Shown here: positions 18,184 through 26,768 of the stretch, one piece after another
How positions within the stretch are numbered: position 1 is the first letter of the stretch
How the letters are laid out: each line of letters opens with the position of its first letter
Assembly (NCBI RefSeq): GCF_016526145.1
Contig: NZ_JADDUE010000012.1
Span: 1 to 64,000, forward strand
DNA length: 64,000 nt
Direction of reading: 5' to 3'
From: Saccharopolyspora galaxeae
GTDB lineage: Bacteria > Actinomycetota > Actinomycetes > Mycobacteriales > Pseudonocardiaceae
Translations under genes and position numbers: made by a program
The notes under the pieces: generated by a model
What the model saw: the letters and a program-made list of their open reading frames with translations, nothing else
Database searches by the model: none
What the model was told of the DNA's origin: nothing

Positions 18184-18556
18184 GAAGGCTCCTTTGCGCA
18201 GCGCAGCAGAACCGTCCCGAGGAACGAAAAGTTTTCGAGTATCGGGGGGGGCCGGAGCACATCGTAGTGGTTCACCGAGGGCTTGTGGGGATCTCGATCG
18301 CGCCGGAACCGCCCGCCGGCCCGGCTGTCGATCTTGCCGCCGCCCGTTGCGGCCGCGGCGGCAAGATCGACGGCCTGCCGTGGGTGACGATTCGTGCCTC
18401 GGGAACCACGCTTGCTGCGGTGGTGCTCGTGCCGGTCGCTCCCACCAGGTGCGCGACCGGCGCCGCCGCGGGCTCTGCGCCGTCGTCTCGCGATGCCGGC
18501 GCCGACGCCCTACGCGAGCCGACCGACCAGCTGCGCCGAGCTCGGGCGGCAGGCGC
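18184..18556. other. 373-bp intergenic region holding a long hairpin
   Basis: This separates two minus-strand genes and should contain the promoter of the ABC1 kinase gene. It has a run of eight G near 18244 and the perfect inverted repeat at 18328-18370. No plausible gene is seen. Confidence 0.5.
18328..18370. repeat. Perfect 16-bp inverted repeat
   Basis: The arms TCGATCTTGCCGCCGC (18328-18343) and GCGGCGGCAAGATCGA (18355-18370) pair perfectly around an 11-nt loop. No T-run follows on either strand. It may end the DUF5679 transcript or act as a control hairpin in the leader of the ABC1 kinase mRNA. Confidence 0.75.
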
Positions 18557-18709
18557 TCAGGACGACTTGCCCAAGATGCGGGTCATGCGGGTGCCGCACA
18601 CCGGGCAGGTGCCCTTGGCCATCCGGCGGCCGTTGGTCTCCGTGATCTCGCCGGAGAAGTCCCGCTTCTCCCGGCACTTCACGCAGTAACCGTTGTAGGT
18701 CTCGGCCAC
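18557..18709 (-). CDS. DUF5679 zinc-ribbon small protein
   Basis: A 50-aa protein with two CxxC pairs (CVKC and CPVC) forms a classic zinc ribbon: it begins AETYNGYCVKC and ends RILGKSS. I recognise it as DUF5679, a very conserved actinobacterial mini-protein of unknown function found near whiB7 and the ABC1 kinase gene. The start is GTG 18709, preceded by GGAGAG. Nearly all codons end in G or C. It reads divergently from the YgjP-type peptidase gene. Confidence 0.88.
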   Translation of the reverse strand: MAETYNGYCVKCREKRDFSGEITETNGRRMAKGTCPVCGTRMTRILGKSS

Positions 18710-18921
18710 GGCGCTCTCCTTCGTGTCGTGCTGGCAGCGGCGCCTCGCGCCGCCGGTCCGCCCGGTCCGGGCCGCGCAGGGAACCGTACCGGCGATCGAA
18801 TCGCTAGCACTGCATTACGGTGATCGCATGTTCGGGCGAATGGAGTAACGCTTTAGGGGATCACGCCGAGTAGGCGCTGCGGAAATGCTCACAGCCGTGT
18901 CCCGCTGTCGGTGTCGGTCGC

Positions 18922-18927
18922 TAGGGT
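18922..18927 (+). promoter_or_regulatory. Leaderless -10 box, TAGGGT
   Basis: TAGGGT is eight bases before GTG 18936, which supports that start over an upstream ATG at 18885. Confidence 0.45.
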
Positions 18928-18935
18928 CGGATCTC

Positions 18936-19478
18936 GTGGCAGAACCGCAGGTCGAGGTGCGCCGCAGCAAACGCCGCCGCCAGACCGTCAGCGCGTATCG
19001 GGATGGCGACAAGGTCGTGGTGCTGCTCCCGGCACGGATGAGCCGGGCAGAAGAGAAGAAATGGGTGGCCGAGATGCTCAGCCGCCTGCAACGCAGCGAA
19101 ACCCGCCGCCGGTCACCGGCGCGGGAGTCGGACGAGGCGCTGGTGCAGCGCTGCCGCGAACTCTCCGAGCAGTACTTGGACGATCGCGCCGAGCCGCGCT
19201 CGATCCGCTGGGTGCCGCCGATGCGCACCCGCTGGGCCTCGTGCACGCCGAGTTCCAAGACCATCCGGATCAGCAACCGGCTGCGCGACGTGCCGAGCTG
19301 GGTGCTGGACTACGTGCTGGTGCACGAACTCACGCACCTGCTGGTTCCCGGGCACGGCGCGGACTTCTGGAAGTGGGTCAACCGCTACCCGAAGACCGAG
19401 CGCGCCGTGGGCTACCTGGAAGGGCTCTCCGCCGCGGCGAACCTGGACCTGACCTTGGACGGCGATCCGGTGGACTGA
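18936..19478 (+). CDS. YgjP-like (M48/DUF45) metallopeptidase-domain protein
   Basis: This 180-aa protein has the zinc motif HELTHL followed by a third ligand in PGHGADFW, the signature of the YgjP/DUF45 family. MRTRWASC earlier in the protein matches the family's RWGSC-type motif. Some family members have been reported as UTP pyrophosphatases rather than peptidases, so the activity is open. The mycobacterial equivalent lies in the Rv3195-Rv3197 region. The start is set at GTG 18936 by the -10 spacing. It is convergent with the DUF2342 protease gene, a 51-bp palindromic element lying between their stops. Confidence 0.82.
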   Translation: MAEPQVEVRRSKRRRQTVSAYRDGDKVVVLLPARMSRAEEKKWVAEMLSRLQRSETRRRSPARESDEALVQRCRELSEQYLDDRAEPRSIRWVPPMRTRWASCTPSSKTIRISNRLRDVPSWVLDYVLVHELTHLLVPGHGADFWKWVNRYPKTERAVGYLEGLSAAANLDLTLDGDPVD

Positions 19479-19516
19479 TGCCGGCGCCGCAGCCACAACG
19501 GCGCCCCGCGCTTTCC

Positions 19517-19567
19517 GAGCGAACGGACCGTTCGACCAAGCTAGTGGGACGAACAGGCCGTTCACTC
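19517..19567. repeat. 51-bp intergenic palindromic element, copy 1
   Basis: The arms GAGCGAACGGACCGTTCG and CGAACAGGCCGTTCACTC flank the core ACCAAGCTAGTGGGA. It lies between convergent stops at 19478 and 19602. It shares length, arms and a CTA-containing core with two copies near 22.3 kb. It probably acts as a bidirectional terminator or repeat element. Confidence 0.8.
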
Positions 19568-19601
19568 CGCGGCGCCGGTTTGTGTGCGGGCGACGCGGCC
19601 G

Positions 19602-21077
19602 TCACTTGTCCTGCTGGTCGTCCCGGCCCTGCTGGTCGTTCTCGCCCTGCTCGCCGCCGTCCTGGCCCGCTTCGTCCTGCTTCGCCTCGTCCTGTTCGGC
19701 CGCCTCGGCGCGCTTGATCGCGGCGATCGGGTCGTCCAGGTCGGAACTCGCGCCCCAGCGATCGGCGAAGTCCAACGGCTCGTCCAGGTCGGCCGCGCTC
19801 GGCAGCAGGTCGGGGTGGTCCCAAACCCGGTCCCGGCTGTCCACGCCGTGCCGCTCGGTCATCAGCCGCCACAGGTTCGCCGCGTCCCGCAGCCGCCGCG
19901 GCCGCAGCTCCAGGCCGATCAGCGTGGCGAAGGTCTGCTCGGCGGGCCCGCCGCTGGCGCGCCTGCGGCGGATCGTCTCGCGCAACGCGTCCGCTCCCGG
20001 CAGCCGGTCGCTGACCGCGTCCGAGACGACCACGTCCACCCAGCCCTCGACCAGCGCGAGCAGCGTCTCCAGCCGGGTCAGCGCGGCCTGCTGCTCCGGG
20101 GTGTTCTTCGGCTCGAGCATCCCGGACCCCATCAGCTCCTGCATCGAGCTGGGATCCGTCGGGTCGATCTTGCTGGCCATGTCCTCCAGCGAGGAGGTGT
20201 CGACCTGGATGCCGCGCGCGTACTCCTCGACGGTGGCCAGCAGCCGCTGCCGCAGCCACGGCACGTGGCTGAACAGCCGGTGGTGCGCGGCCTCCCGCGC
20301 GGCCAGGAACAAGGTGACCTCTTCGAGCGGGCGGTCCAGCCCCTCGACGAAGCGCTGCACGTTCGCGGGCAGCAGCGCGGCGGTGCCCTCCGGCGCCAGC
20401 GGCAGGCCGACGTCGGTGGAGGTGAGCACCTCGGCGCCGAGCTCGGCGAGGCTGTTGCCCAGCTGCGAACCGAACCCGAGTCCGCCCATCTGCCCGAGCA
20501 TGGACAGCAGCGGCCCCGCCGCCTGCTTGGCCTCCTCCGGCAACGCCTCCAGCCAGGCGCTCGACACCCGCTGGGCCACCGGGTCGCACAGCCGCTGCCA
20601 GGTCGGCAGCGTCTGCTCCACCCAGTCCACCGACGACCAGGACTTGACCGAGCGCACTCCGGCGGGCAGCGCCGTCATCGGATCCGTCCACAGCTCGGCC
20701 AGGTGCATCGCGTCCTCGATGCCCTTCACCTGCTGCTGGCTGGGCCGCTCGGTGCGCTGGTTGTTGTGCAACTGCTGCACCGCGAGCTGCTTGGCCAGGT
20801 CGTAGTTGACCGGCCCGGAACCGGAACCACCTGGCTGCCCGGAGTGGCTCAGCGCCTGGCCGAGCTGGGTGAGCATCTGCCCGAGCTGGCCCATGTCGAA
20901 GTTCGGCATCCCGCCCGGTCCGCCCGAACCGCCGGGCAGCGAGCCGAAGCCGAACCCGAAGCCGGACTGCTGCCCGGAATCGCCGGCGCCACCCTCGGAG
21001 CGCCCTTCCGACGAGTCGCGCTTGTCGCGGTCGTCGTCGGGATCCTGCGGGCTGAACCCGAACGGCGTGTCACTCAT
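19602..21077 (-). CDS. Zinc-dependent metalloprotease, DUF2342 family
   Basis: This 491-aa protein corresponds to M. tuberculosis Rv3195 by position and to the DUF2342/zincin-2 family by sequence. A glycine-rich N-terminal tail (about 60 residues) precedes the conserved body. The segment EAAHHRLFSHVPWLRQRL near residue 270 is the family's putative metal-binding helix. The C-terminus is a highly charged low-complexity tail rich in D, E, Q and K (AEQDEAKQDEAGQ). ATG 21077 is supported by TACGGT six bases upstream. The substrate is unknown. Confidence 0.85.
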   Translation of the reverse strand: MSDTPFGFSPQDPDDDRDKRDSSEGRSEGGAGDSGQQSGFGFGFGSLPGGSGGPGGMPNFDMGQLGQMLTQLGQALSHSGQPGGSGSGPVNYDLAKQLAVQQLHNNQRTERPSQQQVKGIEDAMHLAELWTDPMTALPAGVRSVKSWSSVDWVEQTLPTWQRLCDPVAQRVSSAWLEALPEEAKQAAGPLLSMLGQMGGLGFGSQLGNSLAELGAEVLTSTDVGLPLAPEGTAALLPANVQRFVEGLDRPLEEVTLFLAAREAAHHRLFSHVPWLRQRLLATVEEYARGIQVDTSSLEDMASKIDPTDPSSMQELMGSGMLEPKNTPEQQAALTRLETLLALVEGWVDVVVSDAVSDRLPGADALRETIRRRRASGGPAEQTFATLIGLELRPRRLRDAANLWRLMTERHGVDSRDRVWDHPDLLPSAADLDEPLDFADRWGASSDLDDPIAAIKRAEAAEQDEAKQDEAGQDGGEQGENDQQGRDDQQDK

Positions 21078-21083
21078 GCTTCC

Positions 21084-21089
21084 ACCGTA
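21084..21089 (-). promoter_or_regulatory. Leaderless -10 box, TACGGT
   Basis: On the minus strand TACGGT is followed by six bases and ATG 21077. Confidence 0.45.
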
Positions 21090-21205
21090 CGCGGGCGGGG
21101 CGTGCGCGGATAAGGCGCTCACCTGCCCGGTTCGGCGGATGTTCGCAGCTCGTGGCTTGATCGGCGGCGCACCCGGCGGCGGGAATCTCGCGCACGGCGA
21201 ACACG

Positions 21206-21211
21206 TACGCT
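21206..21211 (+). promoter_or_regulatory. Leaderless -10 box, TACGCT
   Basis: TACGCT ends eight bases before GTG 21220 and settles that start for the PDZ-Lon protein. Confidence 0.5.
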
Positions 21212-21219
21212 GTCGGCTC

Positions 21220-22245
21220 GTGACCCGTCGTACCTGGACCTTATTGATCAGCGTCGTCCTCGTCGTCGCATTCGGGCTGCTCGGCGGCTTCGTCCGGGTG
21301 CCCTACGTGGCGCTCGGACCGGGGCCGACGTACAACACGCTCGGCGAGGACGGCGGCACGCCCGTGATCAACATCGACGGGCAGCGCACCTACCCGACGG
21401 CCGGGAACCTGAACATGACCACGGTGTCGGTCGCCGATCACCTCTCGCTGCTCGGCGCGCTGGGGATGTGGGTCAGCGGCCGTTACGCGCTGGCGCCGCG
21501 GGAGGTCTACTACCCGCCGACCAAGACCGAGCAGCAGATCGAGCAGGAGAACACCGAGGCGTTCAACGACTCGCAGACCTCCGCGGAGACCGCGGCGCTG
21601 CGCCACCTCGGCTATCCGACGAAGGTCGTCGCCGGCCAGGTCGTCAAGGGCAGCCCCGCGGACGCGGTGCTCGACGCCGGGGACCAGATCCTGTCGGTCA
21701 ACGGGCGGCCGATCACCGACGCGGCCGCGCTGCAGGCGGCGGTGGGTGGCAGCCCGCCGGGCCAGGCGGTGCAGCTGACGTTCCGGCACGGCGACGAAGC
21801 GCCGCGCACCGTGCCGGTGCCGCTCGCCCCGGCGCCGGACGGGCGGCCGAACGGGTTCCTCGGGGTCGCGGCCAGCGGGCAGCCGGACGTGCCGTTCCGC
21901 ATCGACATCAGCCTCGCCGACGTCGGCGGGCCCTCGGCCGGACTGATGTTCTCGCTGGCCATCGTGGACAAGCTGACGCCGGGTGAGCTCAACGGCGGGA
22001 AGTTCGTGGCGGGCACCGGCGAGATCACCGACACCGGCCAGGTCGGACCGATCGGCGGCATCCCGTTCAAGATGACGATGGCCCGGGAGGCGGGCGCGAC
22101 GATCTTCATGGTGCCCGCGGGCAACTGCGCGGAGGCGAAGTCGCAGGCTCCGGACGGACTGCAGCTGGTTCGGGCGGGCACTCTCGACGAGGCCACCAAG
22201 GCACTCGACACCATCCGCGCAGGCGGCGTACCCCCGAGCTGCTGA
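21220..22245 (+). CDS. Membrane-anchored PDZ/Lon-type serine protease
   Basis: This 341-aa protein, like M. tuberculosis Rv3194c in position and length, starts with a membrane anchor (LLISVVLVVAFGLLGGF). A PDZ domain follows at about residues 135-200 (KGSPADAVLDAGDQILSVNG). The C-terminal Lon catalytic domain shows the nucleophile Ser in GGPSAGLMFSL and a catalytic Lys in GGIPFKMTMA, forming the Ser-Lys dyad of S16 peptidases. It should cleave proteins at the outer face of the membrane. The stop is followed by two 51-bp palindromic elements and then the convergent PPA1309-type gene. Confidence 0.92.
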   Translation: MTRRTWTLLISVVLVVAFGLLGGFVRVPYVALGPGPTYNTLGEDGGTPVINIDGQRTYPTAGNLNMTTVSVADHLSLLGALGMWVSGRYALAPREVYYPPTKTEQQIEQENTEAFNDSQTSAETAALRHLGYPTKVVAGQVVKGSPADAVLDAGDQILSVNGRPITDAAALQAAVGGSPPGQAVQLTFRHGDEAPRTVPVPLAPAPDGRPNGFLGVAASGQPDVPFRIDISLADVGGPSAGLMFSLAIVDKLTPGELNGGKFVAGTGEITDTGQVGPIGGIPFKMTMAREAGATIFMVPAGNCAEAKSQAPDGLQLVRAGTLDEATKALDTIRAGGVPPSC

Positions 22246-22259
22246 CCACCGTTCACCAG

Positions 22260-22310
22260 GAGTGAACGGACCGCTCGCCCAATCTATTAGGACCAGCGGT
22301 CCGCTCACTC
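22260..22310. repeat. 51-bp intergenic palindromic element, copy 2
   Basis: The arms GAGTGAACGGACCGCTCG and CCAGCGGTCCGCTCACTC enclose CCCAATCTATTAGGA. The element is the same length as copies 1 and 3 and lies just after the PDZ-Lon stop, between convergent genes. Confidence 0.85.
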
Positions 22311-22389
22311 GGCACGTCGATGCGCTGATCAAGTGAGCCGCGGGCGTGTCGGCTCGATCCCGAGCCGCGGGGACAAGCCGGATCGTTCG

Positions 22390-22440
22390 GAGTGAACGGA
22401 ACTTTCGCCGAATCTACTCGGACGAACGGTCCGCTCACTC
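22390..22440. repeat. 51-bp intergenic palindromic element, copy 3
   Basis: The arms GAGTGAACGGAACTTTCG and CGAACGGTCCGCTCACTC enclose CCGAATCTACTCGGA. It starts exactly 130 bp after copy 2 in the same convergent gap. Confidence 0.85.
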
Positions 22441-22489
22441 CGCATGCGTTCGCGGTGATCGGGCGAAGCACCGGCGCGTCGGCGGAAGG

Positions 22490-23011
22490 TCAGGCGGCGA
22501 AGGTTTCATGCAGCGCCCGGAGGAGGTTCGGGGCCAGCGACGGATCCTGGATCAGCTCGCCCTCCTCGGCCACGCGCAGCCGCAGCACGCAGGTCTCACC
22601 GCCGTCCCGCAGCACCGCCGCGACCAGCCGCGCCTCCTGCCGGTCCGGATGTTCGGCCGCCGTCTCGCGCGCCTGCTCGTCGTCGGAGGGCAGTTCCGCC
22701 TCGGCCTCCGGCGGCAGCACCACGATCTCCTGCACCAGCGCGCACCCGGCGACCTGCTCGGGCCAGGCGACCCGGGACAGCGCGTCGCCGAGGTCCTCGG
22801 CGGGCAGCGAGTCCTGCGCGATCGGCGTCAGCGGGGCTTCCGGATCCAGTTCCTCGGCCAGGTTCGGCTCGTTGGCCAGCAGCTGGGCGGTCGGCACCAG
22901 CGCGAAGATCTGCGCGGGCTGATCCCAGCCCGCGGCGGCCACGAACTCCTCGATCTCGCGGGCGGAACCGGGCAGGGCGGCGGCGAGCTCCTCGCCGGAA
23001 GCGGCTGACAT
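22490..23011 (-). CDS. PPA1309 family protein
   Basis: This acidic protein of about 173 aa is found beside the PDZ-Lon and UPF0182 genes in actinobacteria, and I recognise it as PPA1309-type. Its segments EIEEFVAAAGWDQPAQIFALVPTA and CALVQEIVVLPP are characteristic. No membrane segment or catalytic motif is visible and the function is unknown. An ATG nine bases further upstream (23020) is equally possible as start. It is convergent with the PDZ-Lon gene and divergent from the UPF0182 gene. Confidence 0.8.
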   Translation of the reverse strand: MSAASGEELAAALPGSAREIEEFVAAAGWDQPAQIFALVPTAQLLANEPNLAEELDPEAPLTPIAQDSLPAEDLGDALSRVAWPEQVAGCALVQEIVVLPPEAEAELPSDDEQARETAAEHPDRQEARLVAAVLRDGGETCVLRLRVAEEGELIQDPSLAPNLLRALHETFAA

Positions 23012-23192
23012 GCCGGTCATCGTCGCAGCCGGACCGCAGGTGCGGCGCAGCCGCCGTGACCTGCGGGCGAGATGCCGGATTCGCCGGAATCCGAGTGCGC
23101 TCCGGGAAACCCCCGGCGACGTCGTAGAGTTGAACATCATGCGGGGTCCGTGCACCCCGCCGGCCCGTCGATCGTCGCCTGGAGTGTGCGCT

Positions 23193-26093
23193 GTGGCCAT
23201 GCGGCCCCCGGTTGGAATGCCGAAACTGTCCCGGCGCAGCCGGATCCTGCTGATCATCGGCGGGATCGTGCTGGTGGCGCTGCTGATCTGGTCCAGCCTG
23301 GTCGGTGCCTACGTCGACTGGCTCTGGTTCAGCGAAGTCGGCTACCGCGGCGTGTTCACCACCCAGGTGCTCACCCGCGTCGCGCTCGGCGCGGCCGCCG
23401 CGGTCTTCCTCGGTGCGGTGCTGCTGCTGAACCTCTGGATCGCTTACCGCACCCGCCCGGTGTTCGTCCCGGTCAGCGGCCCGGAAGATCCGCTCGCCCG
23501 GTACCGCACGGTGATCAGCGCGCGGCCGAAGCTGTTCGCCATCGGCATCCCGGTCGCGGTGGCCGTGCTCGGCGGGCTCGCGGCGCAGGCCGACTGGCAG
23601 ACCGTGCAGCTGTTCCTGCACAGCGTCCCGTTCGGCAAGACCGACCCGCAGTTCGGCCACGACATCAGCTTCTACACCTTCGAGCTGCCGTTCTACCGGT
23701 GGCTGCTGTCGTGGAGCTTCGTCGCCGTCACCGTCGCGTTCCTCGGCGCGCTGGTCACGCACTACATCTTCGGCGGCGTCCGGCTGGCGGGACGTGCCGG
23801 GCAGCTCGCCGCGCCCACCCGCGTGCAGCTGGCCGTGCTCGCCGGGATCTTCGTGCTGCTCAAGGCCGTCGACTACTTCTTCGACCGCTACGACCTGCTG
23901 CTGTCCCAGCGCAACTCGCTGTTCACCGGTGCCACCTACACCGACCTGAACGCGCTGATGCCCGCCAAGCTGATCCTGCTGTGCATCGCGGTGTTCTGCG
24001 CCTGCGCCTTCTTCGCCGCGGTGTTCCTGCGCGACCTGCGGATCCCGGCGCTGGCCACGGTGCTGCTGGTGCTCTCCAGCGTGCTGGTCGGCGCGGTCGG
24101 GCCCGCGCTGCTCGAGCAGTTCTCCGTGAAACCGAACGCCAACCAGCGCGAAGCCGAGTCGATCAAGCGCAACATCGACGCCACCCGCAACGCCTTCAAG
24201 ATCGGCCCGGAAAACGTCGACGTCAAGGACTACCCGGGGGTGACGAACCTGCAGCCGCAGCAGGTCGCCGACGACCCCGGCACCATCCCGAACATCCGGC
24301 TGCTGGACCCGAGCGTGCTGTCCGACACGTTCACCCAGCTCACCCAGCAGTACAACTTCTACGGATTCCCGGACAAGCTGGACGTGGACCGCTACCGCGG
24401 CCCGGACGGGCAGCTGCAGGACTACCTGGTCGCGCTGCGTGAGATCAACACCAACGGGCTGGCCGCCAACCAGCAGTCCTGGATCAACCAGCACATGGTC
24501 TACACGCACGGCAACGGGTTCGTCAGCGCGCCGGCCGACCGTGTCGACTCGACCTACCAGGAAGGCCGCACCCAGGGCGGCTACCCGGTGTTCTCGGTCA
24601 GCGACGTGGCCAACGGCGGCCGCGGCGAGATCCCCGTGGACCAGCCGCGCAGCTACTTCGGCGAACTCGCGTCGACCTACGCCATCGTCGGCGGCGACCC
24701 GGGCGACGCGCCGCGGGAGTACGACACCGACCGCAGCGCCTACACCTACCAGGGCAAGGGCGGCGTGCCGCTGGGGAACTGGTTCAACCGGCTGATCTTC
24801 GCCGCGCACTACACCGAGCGGAACATCCTGTTCAACCAGGCCATCGGAGACAACTCGAAGATCATCTACGAGCGGAACCCGCGCGACCGGGTGCAGAAGG
24901 CCGCGCCCTGGCTGAAGGTCGACGGCGACCCTTACCCGGCAGTGGTCAACGGCCGGATCAAGTGGATCGTCGACGGCTACACCACGCTGAACAACTACCC
25001 GTACTCCGAACTCACCGAACTCGGCGAAGCCACCAACGACACGCTGCCCGGGGTGCAGCGCCAGCCGAACCAGCAGATCAACTACATCCGCAACTCGGTG
25101 AAGGCGACCGTCGACGCCTACGACGGCAGCGTCGACCTGTACTCCGTCGACGACCAGGACCCGGTGCTCAAGGCCTGGCAAGGCGTGTTCCCCGGAACCG
25201 TCAAACCCTCCAGCGAGATCAGCCCCGAACTGCGCAGGCACTTCCGCTACCCCGAAGACCTGTTCAAGGTCCAGCGCAGCCTGCTGACCGAATACCACGT
25301 GGACAACCCGGCGGACTTCTACTCCACCCAGACCTTCTGGGAAGTCCCGCCGGACCCCACCAGCAACGGGCAAGGCGGCTCCGCCGCGCAAGGCAACCAG
25401 CAGCCGCCGTACTACGTCGTCGCCCAAGTCCCCGGCCAAGACCGGCCGAAGTTCCAGCTCACCAGCGCGCTCACCGCGCTGCGCAGGCAGAACATGGCCG
25501 CCTGGGTCTCGGCCTCCTCCGACCCGCGCGACTACGGCAAGCTCACCGTGCTGCGACTGCCCACCAACACCCAGACCGCCGGGCCGAACCAGGTCCAGAA
25601 CCAGATGGAATCCACCCCGGAGGTCACCGAGAACCGCACCCTGTTCAACAACCCCAACGTCCGCCCCATCTTCGGGAACCTGCTCACGCTGCCCGTCGCC
25701 GGTGGGCTGCTCTACGTCGAACCGATCTACATCCAGCGCAACGAGCAGGACTCCTACCCGCAGCTCGCGCGGGTGCTCGTCTCGTTCGGCGGCGACGTCG
25801 GCTTCGCCGAAACCCTGCCGAAGGCACTGGAACAGATCTTCGGCGCAGGCGCGGGCGACGCCACCGGCCCCGGACAGGAGCAGCAACGACCGCCCGAGCA
25901 GCAGCAACCGCCCGGGCAGCCCGGGCAGCAAGCAACACCCGAGCTGCAGCAGGCCGTCTCGGACATCCGCGGCGCGCTCGAACAGGTCCGCTCCGCGCAG
26001 CAGTCCGGCAACCTCGGCGACCTCGGCACCTCGTTCCAGCAGCTCAACCAAGCCATCGCCCGGTTCGAGCAACTCCAGGGCAACGGCGGCTGA
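23193..26093 (+). CDS. UPF0182 large membrane protein
   Basis: This 966-aa member of the UPF0182 family is equivalent to M. tuberculosis Rv3193c. About seven membrane helices fill the first 350 residues (for instance ILLIIGGIVLVALLIW and VTVAFLGALVTHYIF). A large, presumably external domain follows, containing WLKVDGDPYPAVVNGRIKW and NYIRNSVKATVDAYDG. It ends with a glutamine/proline-rich linker and a C-terminal helical part. GTG 23193 is chosen because GGAG (23181-23184) lies eight bases before it; an in-frame ATG (23139) after a TAGAGT box is an alternative. The function is unknown. Confidence 0.92.
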   Translation: MAMRPPVGMPKLSRRSRILLIIGGIVLVALLIWSSLVGAYVDWLWFSEVGYRGVFTTQVLTRVALGAAAAVFLGAVLLLNLWIAYRTRPVFVPVSGPEDPLARYRTVISARPKLFAIGIPVAVAVLGGLAAQADWQTVQLFLHSVPFGKTDPQFGHDISFYTFELPFYRWLLSWSFVAVTVAFLGALVTHYIFGGVRLAGRAGQLAAPTRVQLAVLAGIFVLLKAVDYFFDRYDLLLSQRNSLFTGATYTDLNALMPAKLILLCIAVFCACAFFAAVFLRDLRIPALATVLLVLSSVLVGAVGPALLEQFSVKPNANQREAESIKRNIDATRNAFKIGPENVDVKDYPGVTNLQPQQVADDPGTIPNIRLLDPSVLSDTFTQLTQQYNFYGFPDKLDVDRYRGPDGQLQDYLVALREINTNGLAANQQSWINQHMVYTHGNGFVSAPADRVDSTYQEGRTQGGYPVFSVSDVANGGRGEIPVDQPRSYFGELASTYAIVGGDPGDAPREYDTDRSAYTYQGKGGVPLGNWFNRLIFAAHYTERNILFNQAIGDNSKIIYERNPRDRVQKAAPWLKVDGDPYPAVVNGRIKWIVDGYTTLNNYPYSELTELGEATNDTLPGVQRQPNQQINYIRNSVKATVDAYDGSVDLYSVDDQDPVLKAWQGVFPGTVKPSSEISPELRRHFRYPEDLFKVQRSLLTEYHVDNPADFYSTQTFWEVPPDPTSNGQGGSAAQGNQQPPYYVVAQVPGQDRPKFQLTSALTALRRQNMAAWVSASSDPRDYGKLTVLRLPTNTQTAGPNQVQNQMESTPEVTENRTLFNNPNVRPIFGNLLTLPVAGGLLYVEPIYIQRNEQDSYPQLARVLVSFGGDVGFAETLPKALEQIFGAGAGDATGPGQEQQRPPEQQQPPGQPGQQATPELQQAVSDIRGALEQVRSAQQSGNLGDLGTSFQQLNQAIARFEQLQGNGG

Positions 26094-26098
26094 GGCCA

Positions 26099-26132
26099 GG
26101 GGGTGGGTCGCCGCGCGACGCGACCCACCCCC
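26099..26132 (+). terminator. Strong hairpin after the UPF0182 gene
   Basis: GGGGGTGGGTCGC (26099-26111) pairs perfectly with GCGACCCACCCCC (26120-26132) across an 8-nt loop, five bases after the stop codon. It has no T-run, as is common in actinobacteria. Confidence 0.75.
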
Positions 26133-26185
26133 CGGTTCTTCACCCGACGAGCCGTCGCGTAAGCTGATGGCACAACGAAAGACGG

Positions 26186-26259
26186 CGCGGGGTGGAGCAG
26201 TTCGGTAGCTCGCTGGGCTCATAACCCAGAGGTCGCAGGTTCGAATCCTGTCCCCGCTA
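26186..26259 (+). tRNA. Initiator tRNA-fMet (CAT), copy 1
   Basis: A 74-nt cloverleaf with anticodon loop CTCATAA and the three G-C pairs GGG/CCC closing the anticodon stem, the initiator hallmark. The acceptor starts CGCGGGG and ends CCCCGCT, so position 1 faces a U at 72, the unpaired end that marks initiators. CCA is not encoded. A terminator hairpin follows after 14 bases. Confidence 0.95.
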
Positions 26260-26273
26260 CGAGCAGTGTGTTT

Positions 26274-26301
26274 GAGGCCCCCGCCTGTTGGCGGGGGCCT
26301 C
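26274..26301 (+). terminator. Terminator after tRNA-fMet copy 1
   Basis: GAGGCCCCCGCC and GGCGGGGGCCTC form a perfect 12-bp stem with loop TGTT, followed by a short pyrimidine-rich run. Confidence 0.85.
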
Positions 26302-26325
26302 TTCCCGTTTGGGGCGGTGTTTGTA

Positions 26326-26368
26326 CGGGGGCCGAGCCCCCGTAGGCCCCCACGGTGCGGTGGTTGCG
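26326..26368. repeat. Stable-RNA-linked two-hairpin repeat, copy A
   Basis: GGGGGC-CGA-GCCCCC forms a first hairpin, and CCCAC-GGTGC-GGTGG a second. It starts 67 bases after the tRNA 3' end. Near-identical copies follow tRNA-fMet copy 2 and tmRNA. Confidence 0.8.
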
Positions 26369-26629
26369 CGGTGCTGGCTCCTCACCTTTCGGTTTTTGGG
26401 GGCTTGGGGAGCGGCCAATAATCGGGGGGGGGGCAGCTGTCTGTGTGCGTGTGTGGGGCTCGCTTTCGCGTCGTGGTGTGGTGCCGCGGGTTTTGGTGTG
26501 GGAGGGGTGTGAGCTGCGGTGGAGATGCGAGTGGTGTGGGTGTCCAGAGGGCAGGGACTGGTTTGGAGGGGGTGGGCGTTGGAGGAGTTCGCCGGGGTGT
26601 AGAGTTAGCGGCACAACAACGAAAGACGG

Positions 26630-26703
26630 CGCGGGGTGGAGCAGTTCGGTAGCTCGCTGGGCTCATAACCCAGAGGTCGCAGGTTCGAATCCTGTCCCCG
26701 CTA
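26630..26703 (+). tRNA. Initiator tRNA-fMet (CAT), copy 2
   Basis: Identical over 74 nt to the copy 444 bp upstream, including the C1/U72 mismatch and GGG/CCC anticodon stem. The upstream flank (GAAAGACGG) and the downstream terminator are also duplicated, so this is a tandem segmental duplication. Confidence 0.95.
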
Positions 26704-26717
26704 CGAGCAGTCTGTTT

Positions 26718-26745
26718 GAGGCCCCCGCCTGTTGGCGGGGGCCTC
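26718..26745 (+). terminator. Terminator after tRNA-fMet copy 2
   Basis: The same 12-bp stem and TGTT loop as after copy 1. Confidence 0.85.
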
Positions 26746-26768
26746 TTCCCGTTTGGGGCGGTTTTTTA

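Noticed and set aside
22596-26222. A 1208-codon minus-strand frame opposite the UPF0182 gene
   Set aside because: Low-complexity translation and it runs across the UPF0182 gene, whose protein family is clear.
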